DNA of 64,000 bases from Myroides fluvii (GTDB lineage: Bacteria > Bacteroidota > Bacteroidia > Flavobacteriales > Flavobacteriaceae). The DNA lies in the NCBI RefSeq assembly GCF_009792295.1, contig NZ_CP039934.1, positions 3,058,501 through 3,122,500 of the forward strand. The letters run 5' to 3'. The notes below the pieces were generated by a model. The model saw only the letters and a list, made by a program, of their open reading frames with translations. It had not been told where the DNA came from and searched no databases. Below, piece by piece: positions 16,051-24,705 of this stretch; position 1 is the first letter of the stretch; each line of letters opens with the position of its first letter. The translations under genes were made by a program, and so were the position numbers.

Positions 16051-18885
16051 ATGAATACAAAGTTTACCCTATGTCTAATTTTATCTTTGAGTTTTGTGTC
16101 CATGATCGCTCAAAATAAAGTCTTAAAAGGAAGAGTATTAGACGGAGCAGAGCCCTTACCTGGCGTTGTTGTAGCCCTTGTGAAAGAGAATAAACACACG
16201 GCAACAGATTTGAATGGCTATTTTTTGTTTCAGGACTTGGATGAAAAACAGTATGAAATTCGGCTTAAATATTTCAGTTACAACGACAAGCAGGAAGTGG
16301 TGGATTTGACTCAACAAGACAACTATACTTTTCAGATGAATGCTGCTGGAAGTAATTTGGATGAGATTGTCATTACGTCTGCGAAGCGATTGAGTGAGGC
16401 TAAAGCAATTAATATGCAGAAGAATTCGATTAGCTTGGTGAATGTTATTGCCTCGGATGGGATTGGTAAATTACCCGATCGAAATGCAGCAGAAACGGTG
16501 CAGCGCATTCCAGGAGTTTCTATTGAGCGCGATCAAGGTGAAGGACGTTATGTTGCTGTTCGCGGTTTACCTGCTGAGTGGAATTCCACAACAATGAATG
16601 GTCATCGATTGCCTACAGCTGCGGATGAAGGAGCGAGTAGAGCAACGGCTTTCGATTTCTTCCCAACAGAAATAATCGGTTATGTGGAGGTTTTTAAGGC
16701 ATTAACACCTGATATTGATGGGGATGCTTTAGGGGGTAGTGTGAATTTTATCACCAAAACGGCTCCTGCAGATTTTGTATTAAATGCTGCTGTAGGAATG
16801 GGGTACAATCAACTTTCAAATAAAGGGGTGTACAGCGGTAGTTTTACAGTGGGTGATCGTTCAAAGAATGGCAAATTTGGCTATATCGTCAACGCATCGC
16901 GATGGAATCGAAACTGGGCTACAGATAACTTTGAAGCAAGGCGTTCAGGTGATGAAGGTGTCTATCGATTGGAGTTGAGAGATTATACGGGAGAACGTCA
17001 AACAACAGGGGTAAACACAGGATTGGAATATAAATGGAGTGAAAATTCTAAATTGTTTGCCCGGTTGAATTATGGGAAACTATTGGATAAAGAATTACAC
17101 TATAAAAGACGTATCCGATTTGATAAATTTAATGCAACAACGAATACGGGGCGAATTGAATTGCAAAATATCGTCAATGATTTGAACTTTGATTTCTATG
17201 GTGGTGAAGTAGGTGGAGAACATCAATTGACTAAAGGAAAGTTGGATTGGAGCTTGGGGCATTATCGAACAGCGTTTTATTATGGCAATATTCCAGATAA
17301 GGCCAATCACAGTTATTTAGCGATGATGTACACTCAAGATCAAGTTCCTTTTAATGCTGCTCTTTTAGAAGATAGAGGGAAGGGGATGCGCGCATATTGG
17401 GGAACGGATCAAGGGGCTCTGAATCAGGATAATATCTTCGATTATTTGGGAGATGCTGCTTTTGTGGAAGATCCAGCTAAAATGAAGTTTACGAACTTTC
17501 AGCTTTATAAAGTAGAGGTAAAAGAAAGAGATAATATTGTAGCTTCTGTAAATTACGAATGGGAATCTTCGAATCGATTGAAATGGAAATTTGGAGCTAA
17601 ATTCGTTGATAAAGAGCGATCGGCTGAGTTTGCTGACGAGTTTTATGGATGGGCAGGTGCGCAAAGTGCTCCGGTGTTGGCTGATCAGCAACCCTATTTG
17701 GTGGGGCAACCTGGGGCTTCGGATTATTTAAAACCATTGAATACAACGATTGGCAACAGTTTTGGACCAGTATTGTCAAAAGAAGGGATGCAAGATTTTT
17801 ACTACAATCACTTTTTTAATGGGGATTTGGCTTTGTTGAAAGGCGATTCAGAAATTTTAGCAGAAGGACGTGGACTAGGACGCAACTTTAAGGTGAGAGA
17901 ACAACATTCGTCTGCATATGGAATGCTGACTTATAAAATCAATGACCAATTGACGTTCTTGGGAGGATTAAGAGCGACGCATACCAATACGACTATTGAA
18001 GGGTATAATTACCAACAAGACGAAGGGCAAACGGAAGGGAAACTAACCAAGGTAAAGGATAGAAAAGATTATTTGTCTCTATTGCCCATGTTGCACTTGA
18101 AATATACAATGGATGACAATACCAATCTTCGCCTGGCAATGACGAGAACATTTACGCGCCCAGATTTTGGGTATTTAGCCCCAGGTGGAACGTATTTGGC
18201 GGCGGATAATCAATATATCGGTGGAAATCCATCGGTTAACCCAACTTATGCCTATAATTTTGACCTAATGGCAGAGCATTATTTTGGCGAATTGGATGTG
18301 ATTTCAGGAGGATTGTTTTATAAGAAAATTACAGACCCTATCTTTGTTAATGCTGAACAAGGGACATATAATGGAATCAGCGGAGTTGAAATGGCTCAAC
18401 CTAGAAATGGGGATAATGCTTGGTTGTTGGGTGCGGAAATTAGCGGAAATAAGAAGTTTGACTTTTTACCTGGTTTTTGGAGTGGATTTGGAATGCAGGC
18501 GAACTATACGTTTACCAAATCCGAAATGAAAATTCCTTCCAGAGCAGGGGTTACGTCTCTGCCACGTCAGGCGAAACACTTGTTTAATGCGCAATTGTAT
18601 TATGAAAAAGGGGGATTGAATGTGCGTGCGGCCTATAATTTCAAAGGAAAATATATTACCGAACACGGAGCAAGTGGTTTGTCAAGAGATGATGTGTATT
18701 ATGGGAATTATGCCTCTTTAGATGTAAATATTACCTATAAGTTGAGTAAAAACTTTACCCTCTTCGTTGAGGCAAATAACTTACTGAACTCAAAATTAGA
18801 ATATTACTATGGTGATTCTAGTCGCCCTTTACAAGTAGAATACTACGGAATCAAGGGAATGCTAGGATTGAAGTGGGAATTATAA
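16051..18885 (+). CDS. TonB-dependent receptor, putative phosphonate importer (944 aa)
   Basis: A signal peptide (cleavage after MIAQ) is followed by a carboxypeptidase-regulatory-like domain (residues about 25-100), a plug domain (GIGKLPDRNAAETVQRIPGV, then RYVAVRGLP) and a large beta-barrel ending in LKWEL. The plug sequence is of the TonB receptor subgroup that imports small substrates in proteobacteria and Bacteroidetes. No SusD partner is present. It shares operator copies and a convergent terminator with phosphonate-type catabolic genes, so I infer import of an organophosphonate. The substrate is not proven. Confidence 0.85.
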   Translation: MNTKFTLCLILSLSFVSMIAQNKVLKGRVLDGAEPLPGVVVALVKENKHTATDLNGYFLFQDLDEKQYEIRLKYFSYNDKQEVVDLTQQDNYTFQMNAAGSNLDEIVITSAKRLSEAKAINMQKNSISLVNVIASDGIGKLPDRNAAETVQRIPGVSIERDQGEGRYVAVRGLPAEWNSTTMNGHRLPTAADEGASRATAFDFFPTEIIGYVEVFKALTPDIDGDALGGSVNFITKTAPADFVLNAAVGMGYNQLSNKGVYSGSFTVGDRSKNGKFGYIVNASRWNRNWATDNFEARRSGDEGVYRLELRDYTGERQTTGVNTGLEYKWSENSKLFARLNYGKLLDKELHYKRRIRFDKFNATTNTGRIELQNIVNDLNFDFYGGEVGGEHQLTKGKLDWSLGHYRTAFYYGNIPDKANHSYLAMMYTQDQVPFNAALLEDRGKGMRAYWGTDQGALNQDNIFDYLGDAAFVEDPAKMKFTNFQLYKVEVKERDNIVASVNYEWESSNRLKWKFGAKFVDKERSAEFADEFYGWAGAQSAPVLADQQPYLVGQPGASDYLKPLNTTIGNSFGPVLSKEGMQDFYYNHFFNGDLALLKGDSEILAEGRGLGRNFKVREQHSSAYGMLTYKINDQLTFLGGLRATHTNTTIEGYNYQQDEGQTEGKLTKVKDRKDYLSLLPMLHLKYTMDDNTNLRLAMTRTFTRPDFGYLAPGGTYLAADNQYIGGNPSVNPTYAYNFDLMAEHYFGELDVISGGLFYKKITDPIFVNAEQGTYNGISGVEMAQPRNGDNAWLLGAEISGNKKFDFLPGFWSGFGMQANYTFTKSEMKIPSRAGVTSLPRQAKHLFNAQLYYEKGGLNVRAAYNFKGKYITEHGASGLSRDDVYYGNYASLDVNITYKLSKNFTLFVEANNLLNSKLEYYYGDSSRPLQVEYYGIKGMLGLKWEL

Positions 18886-18900
18886 AAGAAAAGTAGAAAA

Positions 18901-18942
18901 AAAAGAAGACCTGATTTTACATGAAATCAGGTCTTTTTTTTA
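18901..18942. terminator. bidirectional terminator
   Basis: AAGACCTGATTT (18906-18917) pairs perfectly with 18924-18935 around a 6-nt loop. An A-run precedes and a T-run follows, so it can stop transcription from both the receptor gene and the convergent dehydrogenase gene. Confidence 0.85.
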
Positions 18943-20031
18943 TTTCGTATTTGGAGTAATGCCTACCCGAAAATGTTGTCCAGTGGAAGCGGTTTGAAAA
19001 GCATCAGCTAAGTCTTTGAGGTGAAATTCGGAATGAACTAATGCTCCAAAGGGAAAATGAGTATGGTGTTCTTCTAGAAATTGAATGGCTGTAGCAAGAT
19101 CTTCTGGGATATAATTGTGCAACCCTTTGATGGTTAGTAATTTTCGAACAAGTTGTTCTGCATTAATGGGGGTGGCGTCCTGATGAAATACAGCGCCAAT
19201 CCATATGCTTATCCCTCCAATATCAAGAAGCTCAATGCTTTCTTGCATCACCGCGGGAATTCCTGTTGTATCTAGCACGATATCAATACTTAGCTGTAAA
19301 TCAGCGAGTATTTTTTTCTTTTCCTCTGTCGGTAAGGTACTGTCTAAACTTAAATGAGCGCCAAATTTTTTCGCTATAGCAAGGCGTTCGGCATTGATGT
19401 CACAAAGGATAACCTGCTTAGCTCCTGCGGTTGATGTTTGGGCCGCCGCTGAAAGTCCCAACATCCCTGCGCCATAAATCAGCACGGTTTTATCTCGGAG
19501 AGGACCTGCTAGTCGGATACCACCGGCAATGGTAGCATGGGTGCAATTAAGGGGAGCGGCTTCTTTTAGGCTTAATTTGGAATTCAGCTTGAAAAGGGCT
19601 GTTCCTTGCTTTAAAATGCAGTGCGTGGCAAATCCTCCGTTTAATTCCTTGTTCTTAAAAGGATGATGCCCATATTTATAAAGAGAAATGGATTTTTGTG
19701 GATAGCCTTTTTGAGCGAATGGATCATGCTCATCATAGGTGTAAACACACCAAGTGATGAGGTCGCCAAGGGCTAAAGGTTGATTGGTGTAATCACGAGT
19801 GGTATTTGTAGGAAGATGTGTAATTCTCCCTACAATTTCGTGTCCTAATATGGTGGGAGAGTCCAACGGTCTCCTGCCACAATAGGTGTGTAAATCACTT
19901 GTGCAGATTGTTGTATAGAGGATTTCAACAACTGTTTCTCCTTCTGCTGTAGAGCCTAGTGTGATTGTTTTGGATTCAAATGTTTTTGTGCTGCTATCAA
20001 AAACAAATGCTGTTGCATTTTTTACTGTCAT
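18940..20031 (-). CDS. zinc-type alcohol dehydrogenase, phosphonate-associated type (363 aa)
   Basis: MDR-family enzyme: TICTSDLHTYCGRR with catalytic zinc Cys, GHEIVGRI with zinc His/Glu, the region around KYGHHPFKNKELNGGFATHC, the core APLNCTHATIAGG, and a Rossmann motif (GAGMLGLSAAA). These segments match the group annotated as phosphonate-catabolism-associated alcohol dehydrogenase (TIGR03366 type). I start at 20031. A longer frame to 20079 is open, but its extra N-terminal codons encode TNSKNM only because they read through the operator. Probable substrate: an aldehyde or alcohol product of C-P cleavage, such as acetaldehyde. Confidence 0.8.
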   Translation of the reverse strand: MTVKNATAFVFDSSTKTFESKTITLGSTAEGETVVEILYTTICTSDLHTYCGRRPLDSPTILGHEIVGRITHLPTNTTRDYTNQPLALGDLITWCVYTYDEHDPFAQKGYPQKSISLYKYGHHPFKNKELNGGFATHCILKQGTALFKLNSKLSLKEAAPLNCTHATIAGGIRLAGPLRDKTVLIYGAGMLGLSAAAQTSTAGAKQVILCDINAERLAIAKKFGAHLSLDSTLPTEEKKKILADLQLSIDIVLDTTGIPAVMQESIELLDIGGISIWIGAVFHQDATPINAEQLVRKLLTIKGLHNYIPEDLATAIQFLEEHHTHFPFGALVHSEFHLKDLADAFQTASTGQHFRVGITPNTK

Positions 20032-20034
20032 ATT

Positions 20035-20049
20035 TTTACTATTTGTAAC
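20035..20049. promoter_or_regulatory. phosphonate-locus operator copy at the dehydrogenase start
   Basis: On the minus strand GTTACAAATAGTAAA is followed by AAT and then the ATG at 20031, the same spacing as in the divergent permease gene. A further half copy (CACAAATAG, minus strand) abuts it upstream. Confidence 0.55.
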
Positions 20050-20238
20050 TATTTGTGTTTTGTGATAAAGAGGGGACAACGGCTTATTTTTGCCTTAATA
20101 CAACCGGAATATCCTCTCTTGTTTTGTTGTGTATATTGGTTTTGTAAAGGTAATTACTTTGTTTTTAGGTTGTTGTTGAGGTTTTTAATGGTAACCTAAA
20201 GTTTACGATTCGGTAATATTCGCTTCTATTCTTTCTAT

Positions 20239-20261
20239 TACATTTGTTTACAAATAATAAA
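20239..20261 (+). promoter_or_regulatory. permease promoter -7 element with overlapping operator copy
   Basis: TACATTTG at 20239-20246 fits the -7 element. It is immediately followed by TTTACAAATAATAAA (20247-20261), one mismatch from the 15-bp operator. A repressor bound there would cover the predicted transcription start. No convincing -33 element was found. Confidence 0.5.
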
Positions 20262-20287
20262 ATAATAGCCTGATGAAGTTATTTAAG

Positions 20288-20302
20288 TTTACAAATAGTA
20301 AA
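20288..20302. promoter_or_regulatory. phosphonate-locus operator copy (perfect) at the permease start
   Basis: TTTACAAATAGTAAA, followed by AAT and ATG (20306). Identical to 15808-15822 and in the same spacing to the start codon as the copy before the dehydrogenase. Confidence 0.55.
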
Positions 20303-20305
20303 AAT

Positions 20306-21559
20306 ATGGAAACCTGGTTCTTATTGATTTCTGTTTTTATTTGTTATACCGGTATGTATGCGGTTCGCAAGTCTTTCTTAGCAGGACAATATGAAGATAT
20401 GCATGTGTTTTTGAATATAGATCCTAAGATTTTACTTGTTATCAGCCAAGTATTGGGGTATATGATTTCCAAGTTTGTAGGAATTAAGATTGTCTCCGAA
20501 ATGTCAAAAAGCAGTCGATTATATTGGCTGATTGGTGCAACAACTTTTGGTTTAGCGATGTTGGGGCTCTTTGCTATTTTGCCTTCTCAGTGGAAGTTTA
20601 TAGCCTTGTTTTTAAATGGCTTGCCCTTGGGAATGATTTTCGGAATCGTTTTCTCCTATATTGAAGGACGCAAGAATACAGAGCTTTTAGCAGCTGCTTT
20701 AAGTGCTACTTTTATTTTTTCAACAGGATTTGTGAAAACGGTGGGTTTATTGCTCATCGCCAATTTTGAGGTAAATGAATATGATATGCCTTTTCTAACG
20801 GGTTTATTGTTTTTTCCACTCTTTCTCTTGTGTTCTTTTATTATGAATCAATGTAAAGGTCCTTCACAACATGATATTGAGGCTCGAAGTGAGCGAAAAC
20901 CCATGTACAAAAAAGATCGCAAAGCTTTTTTGAAAGCCAATGGTTTGGGGTATTTGGGTTTGGTATTGATTTATGTCATTCTAACCATCGTTCGAGATTT
21001 TAGAGATAATTTCGTGGTAGAATTCTGGGAAGAACAAGGCGCAGCAGGGGCTCCTAACCTGATTACGTTAACGGAAATTCCCGTGGCACTCATTGTACTT
21101 GTCATAGCGGCTTGTTGTGTGTTAATTAAAGACAATAGAAGGGCGTTTAATATTGGAATTTACCTGACGGTAGCCGGGGCTTTAGCCATGGTAAGTACAA
21201 CGATACTCTTTAAAGAAGGACAAGTATCGGCAATTGTGTGGATGATTGTTTCGGGCATTGGGGTCTATCTGCCTTATATTTTGTTCCACTGTTTGATTTT
21301 TGAGCGATTAGTGGCCTTGTTGAGCTTTAAAGGAAATGTGGGGTTTTTATTCTATTTCGCAGATTCCTTGGGCTATTTTGGCAGTGTAATTGTCCTATTG
21401 CTGAAAGAAATAGTCGGTTTTGAACAACGATGGACGGATTTCTTTATCCGATTGAATATCGAATCGGCTCTAGCGATTTTAATTGTGGCACTAGGTGTGG
21501 TATGGTTCTTTAAAAAGCAAATAGAAAAAAAACCAATCTTAAATAATATAACCGTTTAA
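20306..21559 (+). CDS. DUF5690/MFS-type permease (417 aa)
   Basis: Twelve-helix membrane protein of the DUF5690 group within the major facilitator superfamily. The first helix has CYTGMYAVRKSFLAGQY. PLGMIFGIVFSYIEGRKNTELLAAALS is a central signature and VRDFRDNFVVEFW opens the second half. I start at ATG 20306; the earlier ATG at 20273 adds 11 codons that only read through an operator copy. It is first of a three-gene run with the FAD oxidoreductase and HAD hydrolase. It probably moves the phosphonate or a product across the inner membrane. Confidence 0.8.
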   Translation: METWFLLISVFICYTGMYAVRKSFLAGQYEDMHVFLNIDPKILLVISQVLGYMISKFVGIKIVSEMSKSSRLYWLIGATTFGLAMLGLFAILPSQWKFIALFLNGLPLGMIFGIVFSYIEGRKNTELLAAALSATFIFSTGFVKTVGLLLIANFEVNEYDMPFLTGLLFFPLFLLCSFIMNQCKGPSQHDIEARSERKPMYKKDRKAFLKANGLGYLGLVLIYVILTIVRDFRDNFVVEFWEEQGAAGAPNLITLTEIPVALIVLVIAACCVLIKDNRRAFNIGIYLTVAGALAMVSTTILFKEGQVSAIVWMIVSGIGVYLPYILFHCLIFERLVALLSFKGNVGFLFYFADSLGYFGSVIVLLLKEIVGFEQRWTDFFIRLNIESALAILIVALGVVWFFKKQIEKKPILNNITV

Positions 21560-21581
21560 ACAGCGTAATAATACAGTAGAT

Positions 21582-22739
21582 ATGAATAGTAAATACGATC
21601 TAATCGTCGTGGGTGGAGGGGTTTTAGGAACCTTTCACGCTTACCACGCAGCACAAAAAGGATTGCGTGTATTGGTGATTGAAAAAGATAAACAACCGAT
21701 GAGCGCGACGGTTCGAAATTTTGGACAAGTGGTTCCATCAGGTATGAATACCAAATGGCAAAATTATGGAAGAGAAAGCTTGCAACTATACAAAGAGCTA
21801 CAAGGTCAATTTGATTTGTCAGTCCGCAACAATGGCTCTGTATATTTAGCTTCGAATGAAGAGGAATTAACCTTGTTAGAAGAGCTGCATGCAATAAATA
21901 AAGCAAATGATTATGAATCAACCTTATTGACGAAACAAGCGTGTTTGCAGCGATATGAAGGTGTAAAAGCATCTTATGTAAAAGGAGGTTTGTTCTTTCC
22001 ACAAGAGGTGACGGTAGAACCGCGTACCATGATTCATCGTTTGCACGGCTATATGCAAGAGCGTTTAAGTGTTGCTTTCGCGTATCAAATGCAAGTGATT
22101 CACTGTGAGGAACAACCCGATCAAGTAACCATAACAACGGCAAAGGGGCAAGTGCTCCAAGCAACGAAAGTAATTATTTGTTGTGGTTCGGAGTTTAAAA
22201 CGCTATTTCCCAGCGTATTTGAACAAAGTGATATGGAGGTGACTAAACTGCAAATGATGCAAACGGTTGCACAACCAAATAACTATCAGTTAAAGGGATC
22301 CATATTGACAGGGTTATCCATTCGTCGATACGAAGCTTTTTATGAATGTCCTTCTTTTGAAGCAATTAAAGCAAGAGAGCCTAAAGATAGTTTAGAGAAA
22401 AAATGGGGGGTGCATATTTTGTTTAAACAAGCGACAGATGGATCAATCATCATCGGAGATTCACATGAATACGCCGATGCTGCTCATATGGATGAACTAG
22501 GCTTCGATATCAAACAGGAAATCAACGATTTTATGCAGGAAGAAGCCAAGAAAATATTTGATTTACCTCGTTACGAAATTAGAGACACTTGGTTTGGAGT
22601 ATATGCGCAATGTAAAAATGCAGATATCTTTAATCAAACCATCGGTCAAAATATACACCTTGTAACGGGAATAGGGGGAAAAGGAATGACAGGAAGTGCA
22701 GGATATGCAAAAGAGAATATTAATACGTTATTTAAATAA
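21582..22739 (+). CDS. FAD-dependent oxidoreductase, phosphonate-associated (385 aa)
   Basis: DAO-type flavoprotein: a Rossmann dinucleotide motif, GGGVLGTFHAYHAAQKGL, at residues about 10-27, then ATVRNFGQVVPSGM, the signature of the TIGR03364/HpnW-type proteins found in phosphonate loci, and a C-terminal GIGGKGMTGSAG that binds FAD. Members are proposed to oxidise aminophosphonates such as N-substituted 2-aminoethylphosphonate to phosphonoacetaldehyde. It lies 22 bp after the permease and ends 2 bp before the hydrolase gene. Confidence 0.85.
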   Translation: MNSKYDLIVVGGGVLGTFHAYHAAQKGLRVLVIEKDKQPMSATVRNFGQVVPSGMNTKWQNYGRESLQLYKELQGQFDLSVRNNGSVYLASNEEELTLLEELHAINKANDYESTLLTKQACLQRYEGVKASYVKGGLFFPQEVTVEPRTMIHRLHGYMQERLSVAFAYQMQVIHCEEQPDQVTITTAKGQVLQATKVIICCGSEFKTLFPSVFEQSDMEVTKLQMMQTVAQPNNYQLKGSILTGLSIRRYEAFYECPSFEAIKAREPKDSLEKKWGVHILFKQATDGSIIIGDSHEYADAAHMDELGFDIKQEINDFMQEEAKKIFDLPRYEIRDTWFGVYAQCKNADIFNQTIGQNIHLVTGIGGKGMTGSAGYAKENINTLFK

Positions 22740-22741
22740 AA

Positions 22742-23422
22742 ATGAAAAATATAGCATTAGTGGTTTTTGATATGGCAGGAACTACGGTTGACGAAGATAA
22801 TTTAGTTTACAAAACCGTGTGTAAGGTAATTCGAGAGGAGGGGTATGAAGTGAATTTGGAGCAAACCTTAATCCATGGAGCTGGAAAAGAAAAGTTACAA
22901 GCGATTAAAGATATTCTCCATGCCTGTACAGACGAAAAAGAGGTAGAGCAACAAGCGAATTTGATTTTTAGAAATTTTAAAAAACAATTGGAAGATGCCT
23001 ACACTATTTTTCCAGTCAAGACGTTTGATGGAATGGAGGACTTTTTTAAAGTGTTAAGAGCGCAGAATATCAAAGTGGTTTTAAACACGGGGTATGATGC
23101 CAAAACAGCCAATAAACTGTTGGATAAGTTGAATTGGCGAGTAGGAACTACCATAGATGGTTTAATTACGTCCGATGATGTAAAGGTGGGAAGACCATCT
23201 CCAGAAATGATACAACTGGCGATGAAGCAGTTTGATATCGTTGATGCTCAAAAGGTACTCAAAGCGGGTGACTCCATCATTGATATTGAAGAAGGGAAAA
23301 ATGCAAACTGCGGAATGGTAGTGGGTGTTTTAACAGGGGCTCAAAATAGAGCTTTACTTGAAACGGCCGAGCCAACTCTCATTGTTAATGCACTCGTGGA
23401 GTTACAAGATTTGTTAGTGTAG
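22742..23422 (+). CDS. phosphonatase-like HAD hydrolase (226 aa)
   Basis: HAD motifs: FDMAGTTVDE with the nucleophile Asp (motif I), LNTGYD (motif II), the Lys-containing KVGRPSPEM (motif III) and GDSIIDIEEG (motif IV). The short helical cap contains HGAGKEKLQAI, whose first Lys is a candidate for the Schiff-base lysine of phosphonoacetaldehyde hydrolase PhnX. The set fits the phosphonatase-like TIGR03351 group. Expected reaction: phosphonoacetaldehyde to acetaldehyde and phosphate. No PhnW transaminase is adjacent, so the FAD enzyme probably supplies the aldehyde. Confidence 0.85.
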   Translation: MKNIALVVFDMAGTTVDEDNLVYKTVCKVIREEGYEVNLEQTLIHGAGKEKLQAIKDILHACTDEKEVEQQANLIFRNFKKQLEDAYTIFPVKTFDGMEDFFKVLRAQNIKVVLNTGYDAKTANKLLDKLNWRVGTTIDGLITSDDVKVGRPSPEMIQLAMKQFDIVDAQKVLKAGDSIIDIEEGKNANCGMVVGVLTGAQNRALLETAEPTLIVNALVELQDLLV

Positions 23423-23436
23423 AAAGTGATTATAGC

Positions 23437-23477
23437 AAAAAAAGGGATGGCATTTGAAGTAAAGCTATCCCTTTTTG
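23437..23477. terminator. bidirectional terminator
   Basis: AAAAAGGGAT (about 23439-23448) pairs with ATCCCTTTTT (23467-23476). It lies between the convergent hydrolase and XRE regulator genes, with A and T runs suitable for both directions. Confidence 0.75.
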
Positions 23478-23484
23478 ATTGTAT

Positions 23485-24063
23485 TTAATCGTTTTTATCA
23501 TAAAAAAAGTAAACCACCAACATCAGACAGCTTTCTTGTGTTCGATTGATGGGGACATGTGGGATTCTACCATCAAATAGAATCGAATCTCCCGCTAGAA
23601 CAACAACCTCGTCTTCTCCAATTACATACGTGCATTCGCCTGTGATCATATATTTAAACTCAAAGGCATCCGTTTCAACTTTGTCTCTTTTTGAATTTGG
23701 CTTAACCTCTAAGAGCACAGTCTCAAATCCGCAAGTATTCAGTTGCTTAGAAAAAATAGAGCGATACTCAAAACCAACCGCCATTTCTTCTTTTTCAATC
23801 ACGGTATAATCCTCTTTCTTACACAATATATAATTCCCTTTCTCGGCTAATGTGATATGTTGAAAAAATTCGCCAACCTCAACATCAAGGGCTTGTATTA
23901 AATTTAATAGTACAGGTAAAGAGGGTATTGTTCTGCCGTTTTCAATTTTGGAAATTAATCCATTACTCACTTCTGCTTTGGTCGCAACCTGAGTAATTGT
24001 ATATTTATTTCGCTTCCTAATTTCTTTGATTCGCTTGCCAATACCAATAAGGTAATTATCCAT
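23485..24063 (-). CDS. XRE-family regulator with C-terminal cupin (192 aa)
   Basis: An N-terminal helix-turn-helix (residues about 8-65: KRIKEIRKRNKYTITQVATK, then EVSNGLISKIENGRTIPSL) is followed by a cupin domain (about 110-190, VETDAFEFKYMITGECTYVIG and GDSILFDGRIPHVPIN). Such XRE-cupin proteins sense small molecules and often control amine or phosphonate catabolism. I start at ATG 24063. It is convergent with the locus and is the obvious candidate to bind the TTTACAAATAGTAAA operators. Confidence 0.85.
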   Translation of the reverse strand: MDNYLIGIGKRIKEIRKRNKYTITQVATKAEVSNGLISKIENGRTIPSLPVLLNLIQALDVEVGEFFQHITLAEKGNYILCKKEDYTVIEKEEMAVGFEYRSIFSKQLNTCGFETVLLEVKPNSKRDKVETDAFEFKYMITGECTYVIGEDEVVVLAGDSILFDGRIPHVPINRTQESCLMLVVYFFYDKND

Positions 24064-24084
24064 GTTGTCTTCGGTGTTTGAAAA

Positions 24085-24098
24085 CAAATATAGTAAAC
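24085..24098 (-). promoter_or_regulatory. promoter -7 element of the XRE-cupin gene with operator-like sequence
   Basis: On the minus strand TATATTTG (24085-24092) fits the -7 consensus. The plus-strand reading ACAAATATAGTAAAC resembles the operator with a 2-bp insertion, suggesting weaker autoregulation. Confidence 0.4.
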
Positions 24099-24305
24099 TT
24101 TTGGCTAGTTCACCCGCTTTGAAAGCAATAAAGACAGGCTGTTTTATTCAGTCGATGGGGATCAAACGGATGGTATTGCCTCGAATTAAACCTTTTAGCA
24201 TCGTGTGTTTTCATCTAGCTTCAAAAGGTGATTTTCGAAAGTAAATCGCTTCGATTTTGTCTTAGAAGAATATAGCATACTCATGGGGATTTGAGATTAC
24301 TTTAC

Positions 24306-24313
24306 TACCTTTG
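24306..24313 (+). promoter_or_regulatory. -7 element before the two tiny ORFs
   Basis: TACCTTTG matches TAnnTTTG and lies 30 bp upstream of the ATG at 24344. No well-spaced -33 TTG was found, so the promoter call is tentative. Confidence 0.35.
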
Positions 24314-24343
24314 GCCTTGGTAAAAGTGAATTTTTGATCTAAA

Positions 24344-24481
24344 ATGAGTAGAAACACCGCTTCAAATCGCAAAATTGTCAAAGATAAAATTGCGAAAAAA
24401 AAACAGAAAGAGCAAGAAGCCGCAGAAAAACGCAAAGCACTCTTGAAGGAAATCGTCAATCAAGTAACGAAAAAAGGATGA
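24344..24481 (+). CDS. small basic protein (45 aa)
   Basis: An ATG-initiated frame of 45 codons encodes a highly charged, helix-prone peptide (MSRNTASNRKIVKDKIAKKK, then QEAAEKRKALLKEIVNQV). A -7 promoter element precedes it, and its stop overlaps the ATG of a second tiny ORF (ATGA arrangement). Composition and overlap suggest a genuine small-protein operon. The family is unknown; nucleic-acid binding is a guess from the charge. Confidence 0.45.
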   Translation: MSRNTASNRKIVKDKIAKKKQKEQEAAEKRKALLKEIVNQVTKKG

Positions 24482-24576
24482 AGTTTTTATATCTAGGGGC
24501 ACTTTTATTCGCCGGATATCTAGGGAACAGTCAAAATATCATTGACGTATTCCAAGATGACAACGAAGTTGTTTGA
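24478..24576 (+). CDS. small secreted peptide (32 aa)
   Basis: The frame starts in an ATGA overlap with the preceding 45-codon ORF. It encodes a signal-peptide-like N-terminus (MKFLYLGALLFAGYLGNSQ) followed by a short acidic tail, NIIDVFQDDNEVV. It may be exported. Its small size limits confidence. Confidence 0.4.
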   Translation: MKFLYLGALLFAGYLGNSQNIIDVFQDDNEVV

Positions 24577-24705
24577 CGATAATTTAGGTGCTACATTCAA
24601 GTAAAATCAATTGGATGCTATCCAACAATCACGATGAAAATAGTGCGCATTTAGAGCGATATATGGGGTAATTATAATTGAAATAAAAAAACAAAAAACT
24701 ATTTC

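Noticed and set aside
20273..20305. Earlier ATG of the DUF5690 permease
   Set aside because: The extra codons include the operator palindrome, whose copy before the divergent dehydrogenase gives the same TNSKNM codons; the ATG after it is preferred.
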